Shown: positions 56,167 through 64,000 of the stretch, piece after piece
How positions within the stretch are numbered: the stretch's first letter is position 1
Layout of the letters: every line of letters starts with the position of its first letter
Source: Amycolatopsis australiensis
Lineage (GTDB): Bacteria; Actinomycetota; Actinomycetes; Mycobacteriales; Pseudonocardiaceae
Length of the DNA: 64,000 nucleotides
Assembly: GCF_900119165.1 (NCBI RefSeq)
Contig: NZ_FPJG01000006.1
Coordinates: 4,278,001-4,342,000 of the forward strand
Direction: 5' to 3'
Program-made: the position numbers and the translations under genes
Notes under the pieces: model-generated
The model's database searches: none
What the model saw: the letters and a program-made list of their open reading frames with translations, nothing else
Told to the model about the DNA's origin: nothing

Positions 56167-57240
56167 TCAGTCCCAGTCGAGGGCGCCGCCGGACTGGTAC
56201 TCGATCACGCGGGTCTCGAAGAAGTTCTTCTCCTTCTTCAGGTCCATCGCCTCGGACATCCACGGGAACGGGTTCTCGGTCTCGCCGAAGATCGGCGCCA
56301 GGCCGATCTGCTGCGCGCGCCGGTCGGTGATGAAGTGCATGTACTGCTCGCACAGCTGCGCCGACAGGCCGAGCATGCCGCGCGGCATCGTGTCGCGCGC
56401 GTACGCGACCTCCAGCTCGCACGCCTCGGTGAGCATCCCGCGGACCTCCTCCTGGAACTCCGGCGTCCACAGGTGCGGGTTCTCGATCTTGATCTGGTTG
56501 ATGCAGTCGATGCCGAAGTTCAGGTGGATCGACTCGTCGCGCAGGATGTACTGGTACTGCTCGGCGATGCCGACCATCTTGTTCCGGCGGCCCAGCGACA
56601 GGATCTGCGCGAAGCCGGTGTAGAACCACATGCCCTCGAAGATCACGTAGAACGCGACGAGGTCACGCAGGAACGCCTGGTCGGCCTCCGGCGTCCCGGT
56701 CTCGAAGTCCGGGTTCTCCAGGTTCTGCGTGTACTTCAGCGCCCACGCGTCCTTGTCCGAAATGGACGGGACCTCGCGGTACATGTTGAACAGCTCGCCC
56801 TCGACCAGGCCGAGGCTCTCGCAGATGTACTGGAAGGTGTGCGTGTGCACGGCCTCCTCGAACGCCTGGCGCAGCAGGTACTGGCGGCACTCCGGGTTGG
56901 TGATCTGCCGGTACACCGCGAGCACGATGTTGTTGGCCACCAGCGATTCCGCGGTCGCGAAGAAGCCGAGGTTGCGCTTGAGCATCGTCCGCTCGTCCTC
57001 GGTGAGGCCGTCCGGCGACTTCCACAGCGCGATATCGGCCTGCATGGCGACCTCGGTCGGCATCCAGTGGTTGTTGCAGCCGGCGAGGTACTTCTCCCAC
57101 GCCCACTTGTACTTCATCGGCAGCAGCTGGTTGACGTCGGCACGCGCGTTGATCATGCGCTTGTCGTCGACGTTGATCCGGGCGGCGCCGACCTCGATCT
57201 CGCCGAGGCCGGTCGCGTCCGTCGTCTCCACGTTGGTCAT
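56167..57240 (-). CDS. nrdB: class Ic-type ribonucleotide reductase small subunit NrdB
   Basis: The 357-residue R2 subunit that starts the radical for dNTP synthesis. Metal ligands are Glu98, Glu129, His132, Glu202, Glu236 and His239, each exactly nine residues beyond the Chlamydia trachomatis R2 ligands as I recall them (89, 120, 123, 193, 227, 230). The residue at the radical Tyr position is Phe136 (AVHTHTFQY), matching Chlamydia Phe127. This is the signature of the Mn/Fe class Ic cofactor. It lies 16 nt downstream of nrdA, in an operon. Confidence 0.93.
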   Translation of the reverse strand: MTNVETTDATGLGEIEVGAARINVDDKRMINARADVNQLLPMKYKWAWEKYLAGCNNHWMPTEVAMQADIALWKSPDGLTEDERTMLKRNLGFFATAESLVANNIVLAVYRQITNPECRQYLLRQAFEEAVHTHTFQYICESLGLVEGELFNMYREVPSISDKDAWALKYTQNLENPDFETGTPEADQAFLRDLVAFYVIFEGMWFYTGFAQILSLGRRNKMVGIAEQYQYILRDESIHLNFGIDCINQIKIENPHLWTPEFQEEVRGMLTEACELEVAYARDTMPRGMLGLSAQLCEQYMHFITDRRAQQIGLAPIFGETENPFPWMSEAMDLKKEKNFFETRVIEYQSGGALDWD

Positions 57241-57256
57241 CTGTGCAGGGGTTCCT

Positions 57257-60145
57257 TTACTGGCAGGCTTCGCAGTCGGGGTCGTCGATGCGGCAGGCGG
57301 CGCCTTCGGTGGCGACGAAGTCGACGTCCGGCTCGGGCTTCGGCGAGGGAGCAGGCGTCGGCGCGGGCGCCGGGGTGGCCGCGGGAGCCGGGGCCGGGGT
57401 GGCCGAGACCGCGTTCAGCTTGCCGTCGGTGCCGCGCAGGGTGCTCTTCTCCACGTGCGTCGCGGACTGCGCGCGCAGGTAGTACGTCGTCTTGAGGCCC
57501 TTGTGCCAGGCGTAGCGGTACAGCTCGTCGAGCTTGCGGCCGCTCGGCGCCGCGATGTACAGGTTCAGCGACTGCGCCTGGTCGATCCACTTCTGGCGCC
57601 GCGAACCCGCGTCCACCAGCCACTTCGACTCGATCTCGAACGCCGTCGCGTACAGCGCCTTGAGGTCGTCCGGGACGCGGTCGATCTGGCCGAGGCTGCC
57701 GTCGAAGTACTTCAGGTCGCTGACCATGACCTCGTCCCACAGCCCGCGCTCCTTGAGCGAGCGGACCAGGTGCGGGTTCACCACGGTGAAGTCGCCGGAC
57801 ATGTTCGACTTGACGTACAGGTTCTGGAACAGCGGCTCGATCGACTGGCCGACGCCGCAGATGTTGGAGATCGTCGCGGTCGGCGCGATCGCCATGACGT
57901 TGGAGTTGCGCATGCCGACGGTCTTGACGCGCTCGCGCAGCGGCGCCCAGTCCAGTGTGGTCGACAGGTCGACGTCGAGGTTGTCACCCCGGCGCGCGTC
58001 GATGAGCAGCTGCATCGAGTCGATCGGCAGGATGCCCTTGCTCCACAGCGAACCCTCGAACGACTGGTACTGGCCGCGCTCCTCGGCCAGGTCGGTCGAC
58101 GCCGAGATCGCGTAGTAGGAGATGTGCTCCATGCTCTCGTCGGCGAACTGCACCGCGGCCTCCGACGACAGCGGCACGCCCAGCTCGAACAGCGCGTCCT
58201 GGAAGCCCATCAACCCCAGCCCGATCGGCCGGTGGCGCAGGTTGGACCGGCGCGCCTCCGGGATCGTGTAGAAGTTGATGTCGATCACGTTGTCCAGCAT
58301 GCGGACGGCGGTGCGCACGGTCTTCTCGAGCCGCCCGGTGTCCAAACCGGACGGGGTGACGTGCTTGAGCAGGTTGACCGAGCCGAGGTTGCAGACCGCG
58401 ACCTCTTCGCTGTTGGTGTTCAGCGTGATCTCGGTGCACAGGTTGGACGAGTGCACGACACCGACGTGCTGCTGCGGCGAGCGCAGGTTGCACGGGTCCT
58501 TGAACGTGATCCACGGGTGGCCGGTCTCGAACAGCATGGTCAGCATGCGGCGCCACAGGTCGACCGCGCGGACGCGCCGGAACACCTTGATCTCGCCGCG
58601 GTCGGCGGCGGCCTCGTACTCGCGGTAACGCCGGGCGAACTCGTTGCCGTACAGGTCGTGCAGGTCCGGGGTCTCGTTCGGCGAGAACAGCGTCCACTCC
58701 GCGTTGGCCTCGACGCGGCGGAGGAACTCGTCCGGCACCCAGTTCGCGGTGTTCATGTCGTGGGTGCGGCGGCGGTCGTCACCGGTGTTCTTCCGCAGGT
58801 CGAGGAACTCCTCGATGTCCACGTGCCACGTCTCGAGGTACGCGCACGCCGCGCCCTTGCGCTTGCCGCCCTGGTTGACCGCGACGGCGGTGTCGTTGGC
58901 GATCTTGAGGAACGGCACGACACCCTGCGACTGGCCGTTGGTGCCCTTGATGTGCGCACCGAGGCCGCGGACCGGGGTCCAGTCGTTGCCGAGGCCGCCG
59001 GAGTACTTGGCCAGCAGCGCGTTGTTCTTGTAGGCCTGGAAGATGGAGTCCAGGTCGTCGTCCACCGTGGTCAGGAAGCAGGACGACAGCTGCGGGCGCG
59101 TGGTGCCCGAGTTGAACAGCGTCGGGGTGGACGCCATGAAGTGGAAGCTCGACAGCAGCTCGTAGAACTCGATGGCGCGCGCTTCCCGGTCGTCTTCCCG
59201 GATGGCGAGACCCATGGCGACGCGCATGAAGAACGCCTGCGGCAGCTCGAAGCGGGTGCCGTCGTGGTGCTGGAAGTACCGGTCGTACAGCGTCTGCAGG
59301 CCGAGGAAGCCGAAGTCGAGGTCGCGCTCCGGGCGGATCGCGGCGGTGATCTTGTCCAGGTCGAAGCGCTGCAGCTCGGCGTCGACCAGCTCCAGCTCGA
59401 TCGCGCGGCGCAGGTAGGCGCGGAAGTACGCGGGGTACTCGGCCGCCATCTCGTCCTGGCTGGCCTGACGCGGCTTGCCGGCCAGGTAGCTCAGCGCCTC
59501 GCCGCGCAGCTTGTCCAGCAGCAGCCGGGCCGAGACGTAGGAGTAGTTCGGCTCCTGCTCGACCAGCACGCGGGCGGCCATGATCTGGGCCAGGGCCAGC
59601 TCGTCGGCGCTGATGCCGTCGTAGAGGTTGCGCTTGGTCTCGGCCAGCACCGGCTCGGCGCTCACGTCTTCGAGACCGGCGACCGCCTCGCCCACGACGT
59701 GGGACACACGCGCCCAGTCGAGCGGACGCAGGACGCCGTCAGCGCCCTTGACGTTCAGCGCGGCCTCGGTCGCAGCCGGCTTCGCGGCCTCGCGGGCCTT
59801 CGCGCGCTCCTCGCGGTAAAGGACGTAGGCGCGGGCGACCTTGTGGTGCTCGCCGCGCATCAGTGCCAGCTCGACCAGGTCCTGGATCTGCTCGATGTGC
59901 AGGGCGGTCTCGGGGCCGGCGTGGCGCAGCAGGGACGCCTCGACCTGCTGGGTCAGCTCGGCGACGACGTGGTGCACGCGGGAGGACGCGGCGGCGTCGC
60001 CGCCCTCGACCGCGAGGAACGCCTTCGTCAGCGCGACCGAGATCTTCCCGGCGTCGAACGGCGACACGCTGCCGTCCCGCCGGATGACCCGGATCGCGGT
60101 GGGGGTGTCGGCGGCGGACGGCCGCTGACCGGTATCGACTGACAT
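57257..60145 (-). CDS. nrdA: ribonucleoside-diphosphate reductase large subunit NrdA
   Basis: The 962-residue catalytic subunit. An ATP-cone occupies ~15-115, and a second cone-like unit ~130-225 ([24 protein letters not shown]). The barrel has active-site Cys in [10 protein letters not shown]-x-C-x-E in [12 protein letters not shown], and the radical-transfer tyrosines in [18 protein letters not shown] Pro/Ala-rich linker leads to the C-terminal redox pair in [11 protein letters not shown] 60145 follows CAGGAGACACGC. Multiple ATP-cones are also found, as I recall, in chlamydial NrdA. Confidence 0.95.
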   Translation of the reverse strand: MSVDTGQRPSAADTPTAIRVIRRDGSVSPFDAGKISVALTKAFLAVEGGDAAASSRVHHVVAELTQQVEASLLRHAGPETALHIEQIQDLVELALMRGEHHKVARAYVLYREERAKAREAAKPAATEAALNVKGADGVLRPLDWARVSHVVGEAVAGLEDVSAEPVLAETKRNLYDGISADELALAQIMAARVLVEQEPNYSYVSARLLLDKLRGEALSYLAGKPRQASQDEMAAEYPAYFRAYLRRAIELELVDAELQRFDLDKITAAIRPERDLDFGFLGLQTLYDRYFQHHDGTRFELPQAFFMRVAMGLAIREDDREARAIEFYELLSSFHFMASTPTLFNSGTTRPQLSSCFLTTVDDDLDSIFQAYKNNALLAKYSGGLGNDWTPVRGLGAHIKGTNGQSQGVVPFLKIANDTAVAVNQGGKRKGAACAYLETWHVDIEEFLDLRKNTGDDRRRTHDMNTANWVPDEFLRRVEANAEWTLFSPNETPDLHDLYGNEFARRYREYEAAADRGEIKVFRRVRAVDLWRRMLTMLFETGHPWITFKDPCNLRSPQQHVGVVHSSNLCTEITLNTNSEEVAVCNLGSVNLLKHVTPSGLDTGRLEKTVRTAVRMLDNVIDINFYTIPEARRSNLRHRPIGLGLMGFQDALFELGVPLSSEAAVQFADESMEHISYYAISASTDLAEERGQYQSFEGSLWSKGILPIDSMQLLIDARRGDNLDVDLSTTLDWAPLRERVKTVGMRNSNVMAIAPTATISNICGVGQSIEPLFQNLYVKSNMSGDFTVVNPHLVRSLKERGLWDEVMVSDLKYFDGSLGQIDRVPDDLKALYATAFEIESKWLVDAGSRRQKWIDQAQSLNLYIAAPSGRKLDELYRYAWHKGLKTTYYLRAQSATHVEKSTLRGTDGKLNAVSATPAPAPAATPAPAPTPAPSPKPEPDVDFVATEGAACRIDDPDCEACQ

Positions 60146-60180
60146 GCGTGTCTCCTGATTTCGGGCGCGTTCGATCGCCA

Positions 60181-60200
60181 CACGGCCTCACGAGGCCGTG
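60181..60200 (-). other. perfect hairpin in the nrdA leader
   Basis: CACGGCCTC and GAGGCCGTG pair with a 2-nt centre, 36 nt upstream of the nrdA ATG and just before its ribosome-binding site. The whole 60200-60275 leader is GC-rich with further pairing potential, but I cannot match it to a known riboswitch. Confidence 0.55.
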
Positions 60201-60275
60201 CGCAGGGGTTTCTCCAAAGCTGCCCGGCGACCCTCCGCAGCGGTCTCCCCGTCGCTGGGGGCTGCCGGTTCCCAG

Positions 60276-60291
60276 AGACTACATGTTGGGG
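60276..60291 (-). promoter_or_regulatory. NrdR-like box, proximal
   Basis: On the minus strand, CCCCAACATGTAGTCT fits 8 of the 10 core positions of the NrdR consensus (CWATATATWG). Its distance from the second box, 16 nt end to start, is the usual tandem NrdR spacing of about three helical turns centre to centre. Confidence 0.6.
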
Positions 60292-60307
60292 TCGGTGTGT
60301 GCGCGGG

Positions 60308-60323
60308 ACCCCAGATGGCGTGT
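60308..60323 (-). promoter_or_regulatory. NrdR-like box, distal
   Basis: On the minus strand, ACACGCCATCTGGGGT matches the ACAC end and the central AT-C-T of the NrdR consensus but has a GC-shifted core. Alone it is weak; the 32-bp centre-to-centre spacing to the proximal box supports it. Confidence 0.45.
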
Positions 60324-60392
60324 CGCAAGGTCACCCTGGCGGGTTACGTGATCACCGAGAGGCGCTGCTCAGGCGCCCGGTGGTTCCACGGA

Positions 60393-61038
60393 TCAGGCCG
60401 GTCCGACCGGTCCGACCGGAGTGAGGCTGGCGATCGCCCGCCGTACGTACTTCACCGAGCGGGTGGTCTCGGCGTATTTCCGGGAGATCTGCGGCAGCAG
60501 CTTCGGCCCGGCTTCGGTGGTGGTGAGCTTGCCCCGGGCGTGCCGGACCGCCAGGTGCGCGGCGGTCACCAGGGTCTCGGGATCGCTGGGCCCCAGGGTG
60601 CTCGCTCCGGCGGCCATGGTGGCGGCCAGGACGGCTTCGGCGTCCTCGTACCGGGCGAGTTGCTCGAGGACCCACCCGTGGCAGTAGCCGGCGGTCCTGG
60701 CGTGCTCGGCCGCCGGGTCGAGGAGACGGCCGAAGGTCTCGCTCACCGCCCGCAGCTCGGCCTCCGCTTCCTCATCTCCTCGAGCGCTTCGTCGTCGCGG
60801 TGGAGTCTTCGGAGCAGGTCGCCGCGTTCATGCCGGACGCGCAGCACGAAGTCGGCCGCGAGAGGCGCCGGGGATCTCAGGATGCGTTCGTAGACTGAGT
60901 TGGCGTCGCCGAGGCGTCCCAGTTCACGGAGGTTCGGGCGTAGCAGAGCTGAAGGTCGTGGAAGAGCCTGCCGTCCGTCTCGTTCCGCTCTTCCAGCTCT
61001 TCGAGAAGTGAGCGATACTCGTTGTCGGCCTCGGTCAC
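60393..61038 (-). pseudogene. TPR-type protein gene broken by two one-base shifts
   Basis: Three consecutive frames together spell one ~215-residue tetratricopeptide-like protein. GTG 61038 opens with VTEADNEYRSLLEELEERNE to about 60935. The next frame gives NLRELGRLGDANSVYERILR through DDEALEEM to about 60770. A third gives EAEAELRAVSETFGRLLDP to ATMAAGASTLGPSDPETLVT and the stop at 60393. Adding one base at each join gives exactly 216 codons. The LGPSDPETL motif is typical of the TPR tails of actinobacterial NB-ARC-like proteins. It is either decayed or shows assembly errors. Confidence 0.65.
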
Positions 61039-61129
61039 GTCCGCCCGGACATGGTGTTCGAAACACTAACTGTCGAACTGCTCCGGGAACTGCGATCGCT
61101 CGAGAAGGAGCCGACCGCGGAAACCCGGC

Positions 61130-61714
61130 TCAGACCCCGAAGCGGAGGCTCGTCGAGGGCAGGGCGAGGCTCACGAACGGGCGCCGTCCGGCCAGGTAAC
61201 CGAGCGGGCCGCCGGCGTTGATCGTCCAGTCGGCCGCCGCGAGGCGGGGGCGGATCTTCGCGGTGACGGGCGTCCGGACGGGCGTGCCGTCGCGGTGCTG
61301 GAGGACGTCGAACCGGCTCGGGAGCGCGAGCGGTGCACCCGGGCGACGGGTGAAGGCCGCGGTGGCGATCCAGTCGTCTCCGGTCGCCGCGGTGTACGTG
61401 CGGTCCGTGAACCGGAGTGCGGCGAGGTCCTTCGGGATGGCCCACAGCTCGCGGCCGCCGGCCAGGGAGACTTCGGAGTCCACCCAGATCTGCGTGATCG
61501 TGCACGTGGTGCGGCGCCCGCGGACCGGGACGGCGGCGAGCAGCTCGTGGTAGCTGAGCTGGCCGGGCTCGCGGTAGGCGATCCAGGCGGTGAACACGGT
61601 CGTGTGCCCGGCGACGGACAGGGCGGCCGGGTGCACGTCCCGCGCGGGGACGCGCCAGACCGACACGTGGGCGTCGGCGACCAGGTTCCAGGGCTGTGGC
61701 GGGTACGGGCTCAT
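61130..61714 (-). CDS. acetoacetate decarboxylase-family protein
   Basis: A 194-residue ADC-fold protein. The segment VSLAGGRELWAIPKDLAALRF contains the Lys that corresponds to the Schiff-base Lys of acetoacetate decarboxylase. TAWIAYREPGQLSYHELLAAV and the closing INAGGPLGYLAGRRP also fit. True decarboxylation of acetoacetate is not certain, because family members also act as aldolase-dehydratases or hydratases. ATG 61714 overlaps the stop of the enoyl-CoA hydratase gene (ATGA), so the two are cotranscribed. Confidence 0.78.
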   Translation of the reverse strand: MSPYPPQPWNLVADAHVSVWRVPARDVHPAALSVAGHTTVFTAWIAYREPGQLSYHELLAAVPVRGRRTTCTITQIWVDSEVSLAGGRELWAIPKDLAALRFTDRTYTAATGDDWIATAAFTRRPGAPLALPSRFDVLQHRDGTPVRTPVTAKIRPRLAAADWTINAGGPLGYLAGRRPFVSLALPSTSLRFGV

Positions 61715-62550
61715 TTCTCCAGCCAGGGCAGGTAGTCGGGCAGGTCCTTGTCGACGCGCATGCCGAACGACGGCGGCCGCTTCTGCAGGAACGACATGAC
61801 GCCTTCGACGGCGTCCGGGCTCGCGCCCAGGCCGCCGATCAGCTTCGAGTCCAGCTCGTGCACCGGGAACGGCGACTCGGCGCTCGCCATCCGGTAGAGC
61901 AGCTGGCGGGTCACCGCGACCGACACCGGCGCCGTCTTCGCCACGATCTCCCGTGCGAGCTCGTGCGCTTCCCCGAGCACGGTTCCGGCGGGGAAGACCT
62001 GGTGCACCAGCCCTTTTTCGAGGGCCTCGGCGGCGGGGAAGACGCGTCCGCTGATCATCCAGTCGAGCGCGGTGCCCATCCCGACGAGCCGGGGGAGGAA
62101 CCACGCGGACGCGCCTTCGGGGTAGATGCCGCGGCGGGTGAACACGAAGCCGAACCGCGAGTCCTCCGAGGCGAGCCGGTAGTCGCAGGCGAGGGTGATC
62201 GTGATGCCGCCGCCGACGGCCGCGCCGTGCAGGGCGGCGATGACCGGCTTGTTCATGGTGAAGACCCGCTTCGAGCACCGGCCGGCGGGCTCCTGCCACG
62301 CGGCGCCGGGCCCGGTCGACGAGTCGAAGTCGAAGCCGCCCTGCGAGAGGTCGGCCCCGACGCAGAAGTCCTTGCCCGCGCCGGTCAGCACGACCACGCG
62401 GACGTCCTCATCGCGGTCGGCGCGGTCGAGCGCGTCGCCGAGTTTGTCGGCCATCCGGATCGTGTAGCCGTTGCGCGCTTCGGGCCGGTCGAGCGTGACG
62501 GTGGCGATCCGGCCGGCGACGGCGTACGTGATCTCGGCGTAGTCGGCCAT
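61711..62550 (-). CDS. enoyl-CoA hydratase/isomerase family protein
   Basis: A 279-residue crotonase-fold enzyme acting on acyl-CoA. The oxyanion-hole loops are FCVGADLSQGG and HGAAVGGGITITLACDYRLAS. One catalytic acid appears in RRGIYPEGASAWFLPRLVG, where a Glu lies in the position of the crotonase second glutamate. ATG 62550 lies 7 nt after TAGCTT in a TTGCCA-N17 promoter, so it is probably leaderless. Cotranscription with the ADC-like gene points to a beta-oxidation or branched-chain route. Confidence 0.9.
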   Translation of the reverse strand: MADYAEITYAVAGRIATVTLDRPEARNGYTIRMADKLGDALDRADRDEDVRVVVLTGAGKDFCVGADLSQGGFDFDSSTGPGAAWQEPAGRCSKRVFTMNKPVIAALHGAAVGGGITITLACDYRLASEDSRFGFVFTRRGIYPEGASAWFLPRLVGMGTALDWMISGRVFPAAEALEKGLVHQVFPAGTVLGEAHELAREIVAKTAPVSVAVTRQLLYRMASAESPFPVHELDSKLIGGLGASPDAVEGVMSFLQKRPPSFGMRVDKDLPDYLPWLEK

Positions 62551-62586
62551 GCCGACGAAGCTATGGCAACCGGACGCTACTGGCAA
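62551..62586 (-). promoter_or_regulatory. enoyl-CoA hydratase promoter (leaderless)
   Basis: On the minus strand, TTGCCA (62581-62586), 17 nt, TAGCTT (62558-62563), then 7 nt to the ATG at 62550. Confidence 0.65.
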
Positions 62587-62690
62587 GGTGTCAATAGTGG
62601 GTCCGCAGCGTCCGCGGCGAAACAATCAGGCGTGCTTGATTTTTCTCCGGACCGGTGCGACGCTGGCCGCAGGACGCAAGGAGGCGGCGG

Positions 62691-63482
62691 ATGGCGGATC
62701 TCGGCGTGATCCTCGGGGATCTCGACGCGGAGACACGGACGATCGACGACGTGGTGGCGGACCTGCCGGCGTCGGACTGGGCGCGCGCGACCCCCGCCGA
62801 GGGGTGGACGATCGCGCACCAGATCGCGCACCTGGCCTGGACCGACCGGAAGGCCCTGATCGCGGCCGCCCACCCGGAAGACTGGCAGGCCGAAGTCGAA
62901 GAGCTGCTCAAGGCGGGGTCGACCTACGTCGACGACGGCGCCGCGGCCGGGGCCCAGCGGCCGCCGCGGGAAATCCTCGAAGACTGGCGGTCCGGGCGAG
63001 CGGCGCTGGCCGAAGCCCTCGCCGCCGTACCGGACGGGCAGAAGCTGCCCTGGTACGGGCCGCCGATGAGCGCCGCCTCGATGGCGACCGCGCGGATGAT
63101 GGAGACCTGGGCCCATGGCCAGGACGTCTTCGACGCGCTCGGCCTGACCCGCGAGCCGACCGCGCGGCTGTGGCACATCGCCCGCTTCGGCACCCGGACC
63201 CGCGACTTCGCCTACAAGGTCCACTCCCTCGCGCCGCCGGCCGAGCAGTTCCGCGTCGAGCTCACCGCGCCCGACGGCTCGACCTGGACGTTCGGGCCCG
63301 AAGACGCCGAGCAGAAGCTCACCGGCAGCGCCCTGGACTTCTGCCTGGTCGTCACGCAGCGGCGGCACCCGGCCGACACGGACCTGGTCGCCCACGGCGC
63401 CGACGTCGAAGAGTGGCTGGGCATCGCGCAGGCTTTCGCCGGCCCGCCGGGGAACGGCCGGAAGCCGGGGCAGTTCGCATGA
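62691..63482 (+). CDS. TIGR03084-family DinB-like (mycothiol maleylpyruvate isomerase-type) protein
   Basis: A 263-residue metal-binding protein of the MDMPI/DinB superfamily. The N-terminal helical bundle holds WARATPAEGWTIAHQIAHLAWTD (metal-ligand His) and ATARMMETWAHGQDVFDALG (second His pair), followed by a C-terminal domain (~190-263). Such proteins are linked with mycothiol- or metal-dependent chemistry. ATG 62691 has AAGGAGG 6 nt upstream. Its stop overlaps the AtuA-like ATG (ATGA), so it should act on the same pathway. Confidence 0.85.
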   Translation: MADLGVILGDLDAETRTIDDVVADLPASDWARATPAEGWTIAHQIAHLAWTDRKALIAAAHPEDWQAEVEELLKAGSTYVDDGAAAGAQRPPREILEDWRSGRAALAEALAAVPDGQKLPWYGPPMSAASMATARMMETWAHGQDVFDALGLTREPTARLWHIARFGTRTRDFAYKVHSLAPPAEQFRVELTAPDGSTWTFGPEDAEQKLTGSALDFCLVVTQRRHPADTDLVAHGADVEEWLGIAQAFAGPPGNGRKPGQFA

Positions 63483-64000
63483 CCTACCGCATCGGCAACG
63501 CGTCCGGGTTCTACGGCGACCGGTTTTCCGCCGTCCGCGAGATGCTCACCGGCGGTCCGCTCGACGTCCTGACCGGCGACTACCTGGCCGAGCTGACCAT
63601 GCTCATCCTCGGCCGCGACCGGATGAAGGACCCGAACCGCGGCTACGCCAAGACTTTCCTGCGGCAGATGGAGGAAAACCTCGGGCTCGCACGGGAAAAA
63701 GGCGTCAAGATCGTCGCCAACGCGGGTGGCCTCAACCCCGCCGGCCTCGCGGACGCCCTCCGTGAACTGGCGGCCGAGCTCGGGCTCGACGTCAAGGTCG
63801 CGCACGTCGAAGGCGACGACCTGGTCGCCCGCGCCGAGGAGCTGGACCTCGGGAAACCGCTGACCGCCAACGCCTACCTCGGGGCGTGGGGCATCGTCGA
63901 GTGCCTGAACGCCGGTGCCGACGTCGTCGTCACCGGGCGGGTGACCGACGCCTCGGTGATCGTCGGGCCGGCCGCCGCGCACTACGGCTGGGCCCGCGAC
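63479..64000 (+). CDS. AtuA-like DUF1446 acyclic terpene utilisation protein, 3' end outside the window
   Basis: 174 codons of a ~450-560-residue family are visible. The sequence MTYRIGNASGFYGDRFSAVREM, LDVLTGDYLAELTMLILGRD and VVVTGRVTDASVIVGPAAAHYGWA matches the DUF1446/AtuA family, associated with citronellol and geranyl-CoA catabolism in pseudomonads. It overlaps the TIGR03084 gene by 4 nt. The reading frame is open to the last base of the window. Confidence 0.85.
   Translation, partial: MTYRIGNASGFYGDRFSAVREMLTGGPLDVLTGDYLAELTMLILGRDRMKDPNRGYAKTFLRQMEENLGLAREKGVKIVANAGGLNPAGLADALRELAAELGLDVKVAHVEGDDLVARAEELDLGKPLTANAYLGAWGIVECLNAGADVVVTGRVTDASVIVGPAAAHYGWARD

Noticed and set aside
58644..59033. 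Short plus-strand frame of about 129 codons within nrdA
   Set aside because: It lies completely opposite the conserved reductase barrel and shows no recognisable feature.
56729..60142. A very long open frame (over 1100 codons) on the plus strand opposite nrdA and nrdB
   Set aside because: Its product is a Gln/Arg/Val/Leu low-complexity chain without domains and is the mirror of high-GC codon bias in nrdAB, which have full catalytic motifs.
60146..60300. Cobalamin riboswitch before nrdA
   Set aside because: B12 control of nrdAB is known in streptomycetes and a GGGGAGACCGC stretch resembles part of a B12 box. The GCCACTG core and the ordered stems are missing, and the box is too close to the 5' elements.

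Overview
The window reads as chromosome of a high-GC actinomycete, most likely a pseudonocardial genus such as Amycolatopsis. The grounds are GC-rich third codon positions throughout, frequent GTG starts, a SufR-SufBDCSU-SufT operon next to an MptB mannosyltransferase, a mycothiol-type TIGR03084 protein, an actinobacterial acVLRF1 release factor and a secreted snapalysin. The genus is an inference. No rRNA, tRNA, CRISPR array, insertion sequence or prophage was seen. Genes are tightly packed: no gene-free stretch exceeds 300 bases (the longest is 33805-34057).

Layout. 1-8 kb: truncated quinone oxidoreductase, a small unknown protein overlapped by an ATP-grasp ligase, acyl-CoA desaturase, heme A synthase, a two-gene ABC exporter and MptB. 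7.8-14.2 kb: the complete suf iron-sulfur operon, with a SufR box at the sufR start and a terminator inside the 3' end of the convergent gene. As I remember it, the order qor-ctaA-ABC-ABC-mptB-sufR-suf matches the M. tuberculosis Rv1454c-Rv1466 region. 14.2-20.6 kb: DUF4184 and YnfA membrane proteins, an ABC1/UbiB kinase, snapalysin, a NarL-type two-component pair and a lipoprotein.

20.6-27 kb holds a probable sulfonation locus. cysD-cysNC (PAPS synthesis) diverges from a SnoaL-like / DUF1214 / SDR / sulfotransferase operon across a 57-bp promoter region carrying a KstR-like palindrome. It is followed by a GT1 glycosyltransferase divergent from a TetR regulator. 29-33.8 kb: an EAL-CBS-GGDEF protein with altered catalytic residues, an ArsR regulator with a frameshifted SRPBCC gene, a PASTA lipoprotein and dGTPase. 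34-39.9 kb: a large secreted subtilase-fold protein whose catalytic His position is Glu, then the acVLRF1 peptidyl-tRNA hydrolase and an ABC-F factor, which suggest a ribosome-rescue pair.

39.9-56.1 kb is mixed metabolism and envelope. It includes a GT87-like membrane protein, an LLM oxidoreductase divergent from MarR over a perfect 23-bp operator, a fused ABC exporter, a serine hydrolase, a SIS protein, a cyclopropane/mycolic-type methyltransferase, an LCP-family cell-wall ligase, Bcp peroxiredoxin, a PAS-GGDEF-EAL protein degenerate in both enzymatic domains, and an AraC-P450 operon. 56.1-60.3 kb: nrdAB encoding a ribonucleotide reductase whose R2 subunit has the class Ic (Phe for Tyr) signature, behind two NrdR-like boxes. 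60.4-61 kb: a TPR gene broken by two one-base shifts. 61-64 kb: two divergent operons (acetoacetate-decarboxylase-like plus enoyl-CoA hydratase; TIGR03084 plus AtuA-like) that look like acyl-CoA or isoprenoid catabolism.

Two signals recur. At least twelve genes start 6-7 nt after a TANNNT -10 element, so their mRNAs are probably leaderless. An 85-86 bp palindromic repeat occurs twice, 32.6 kb apart.
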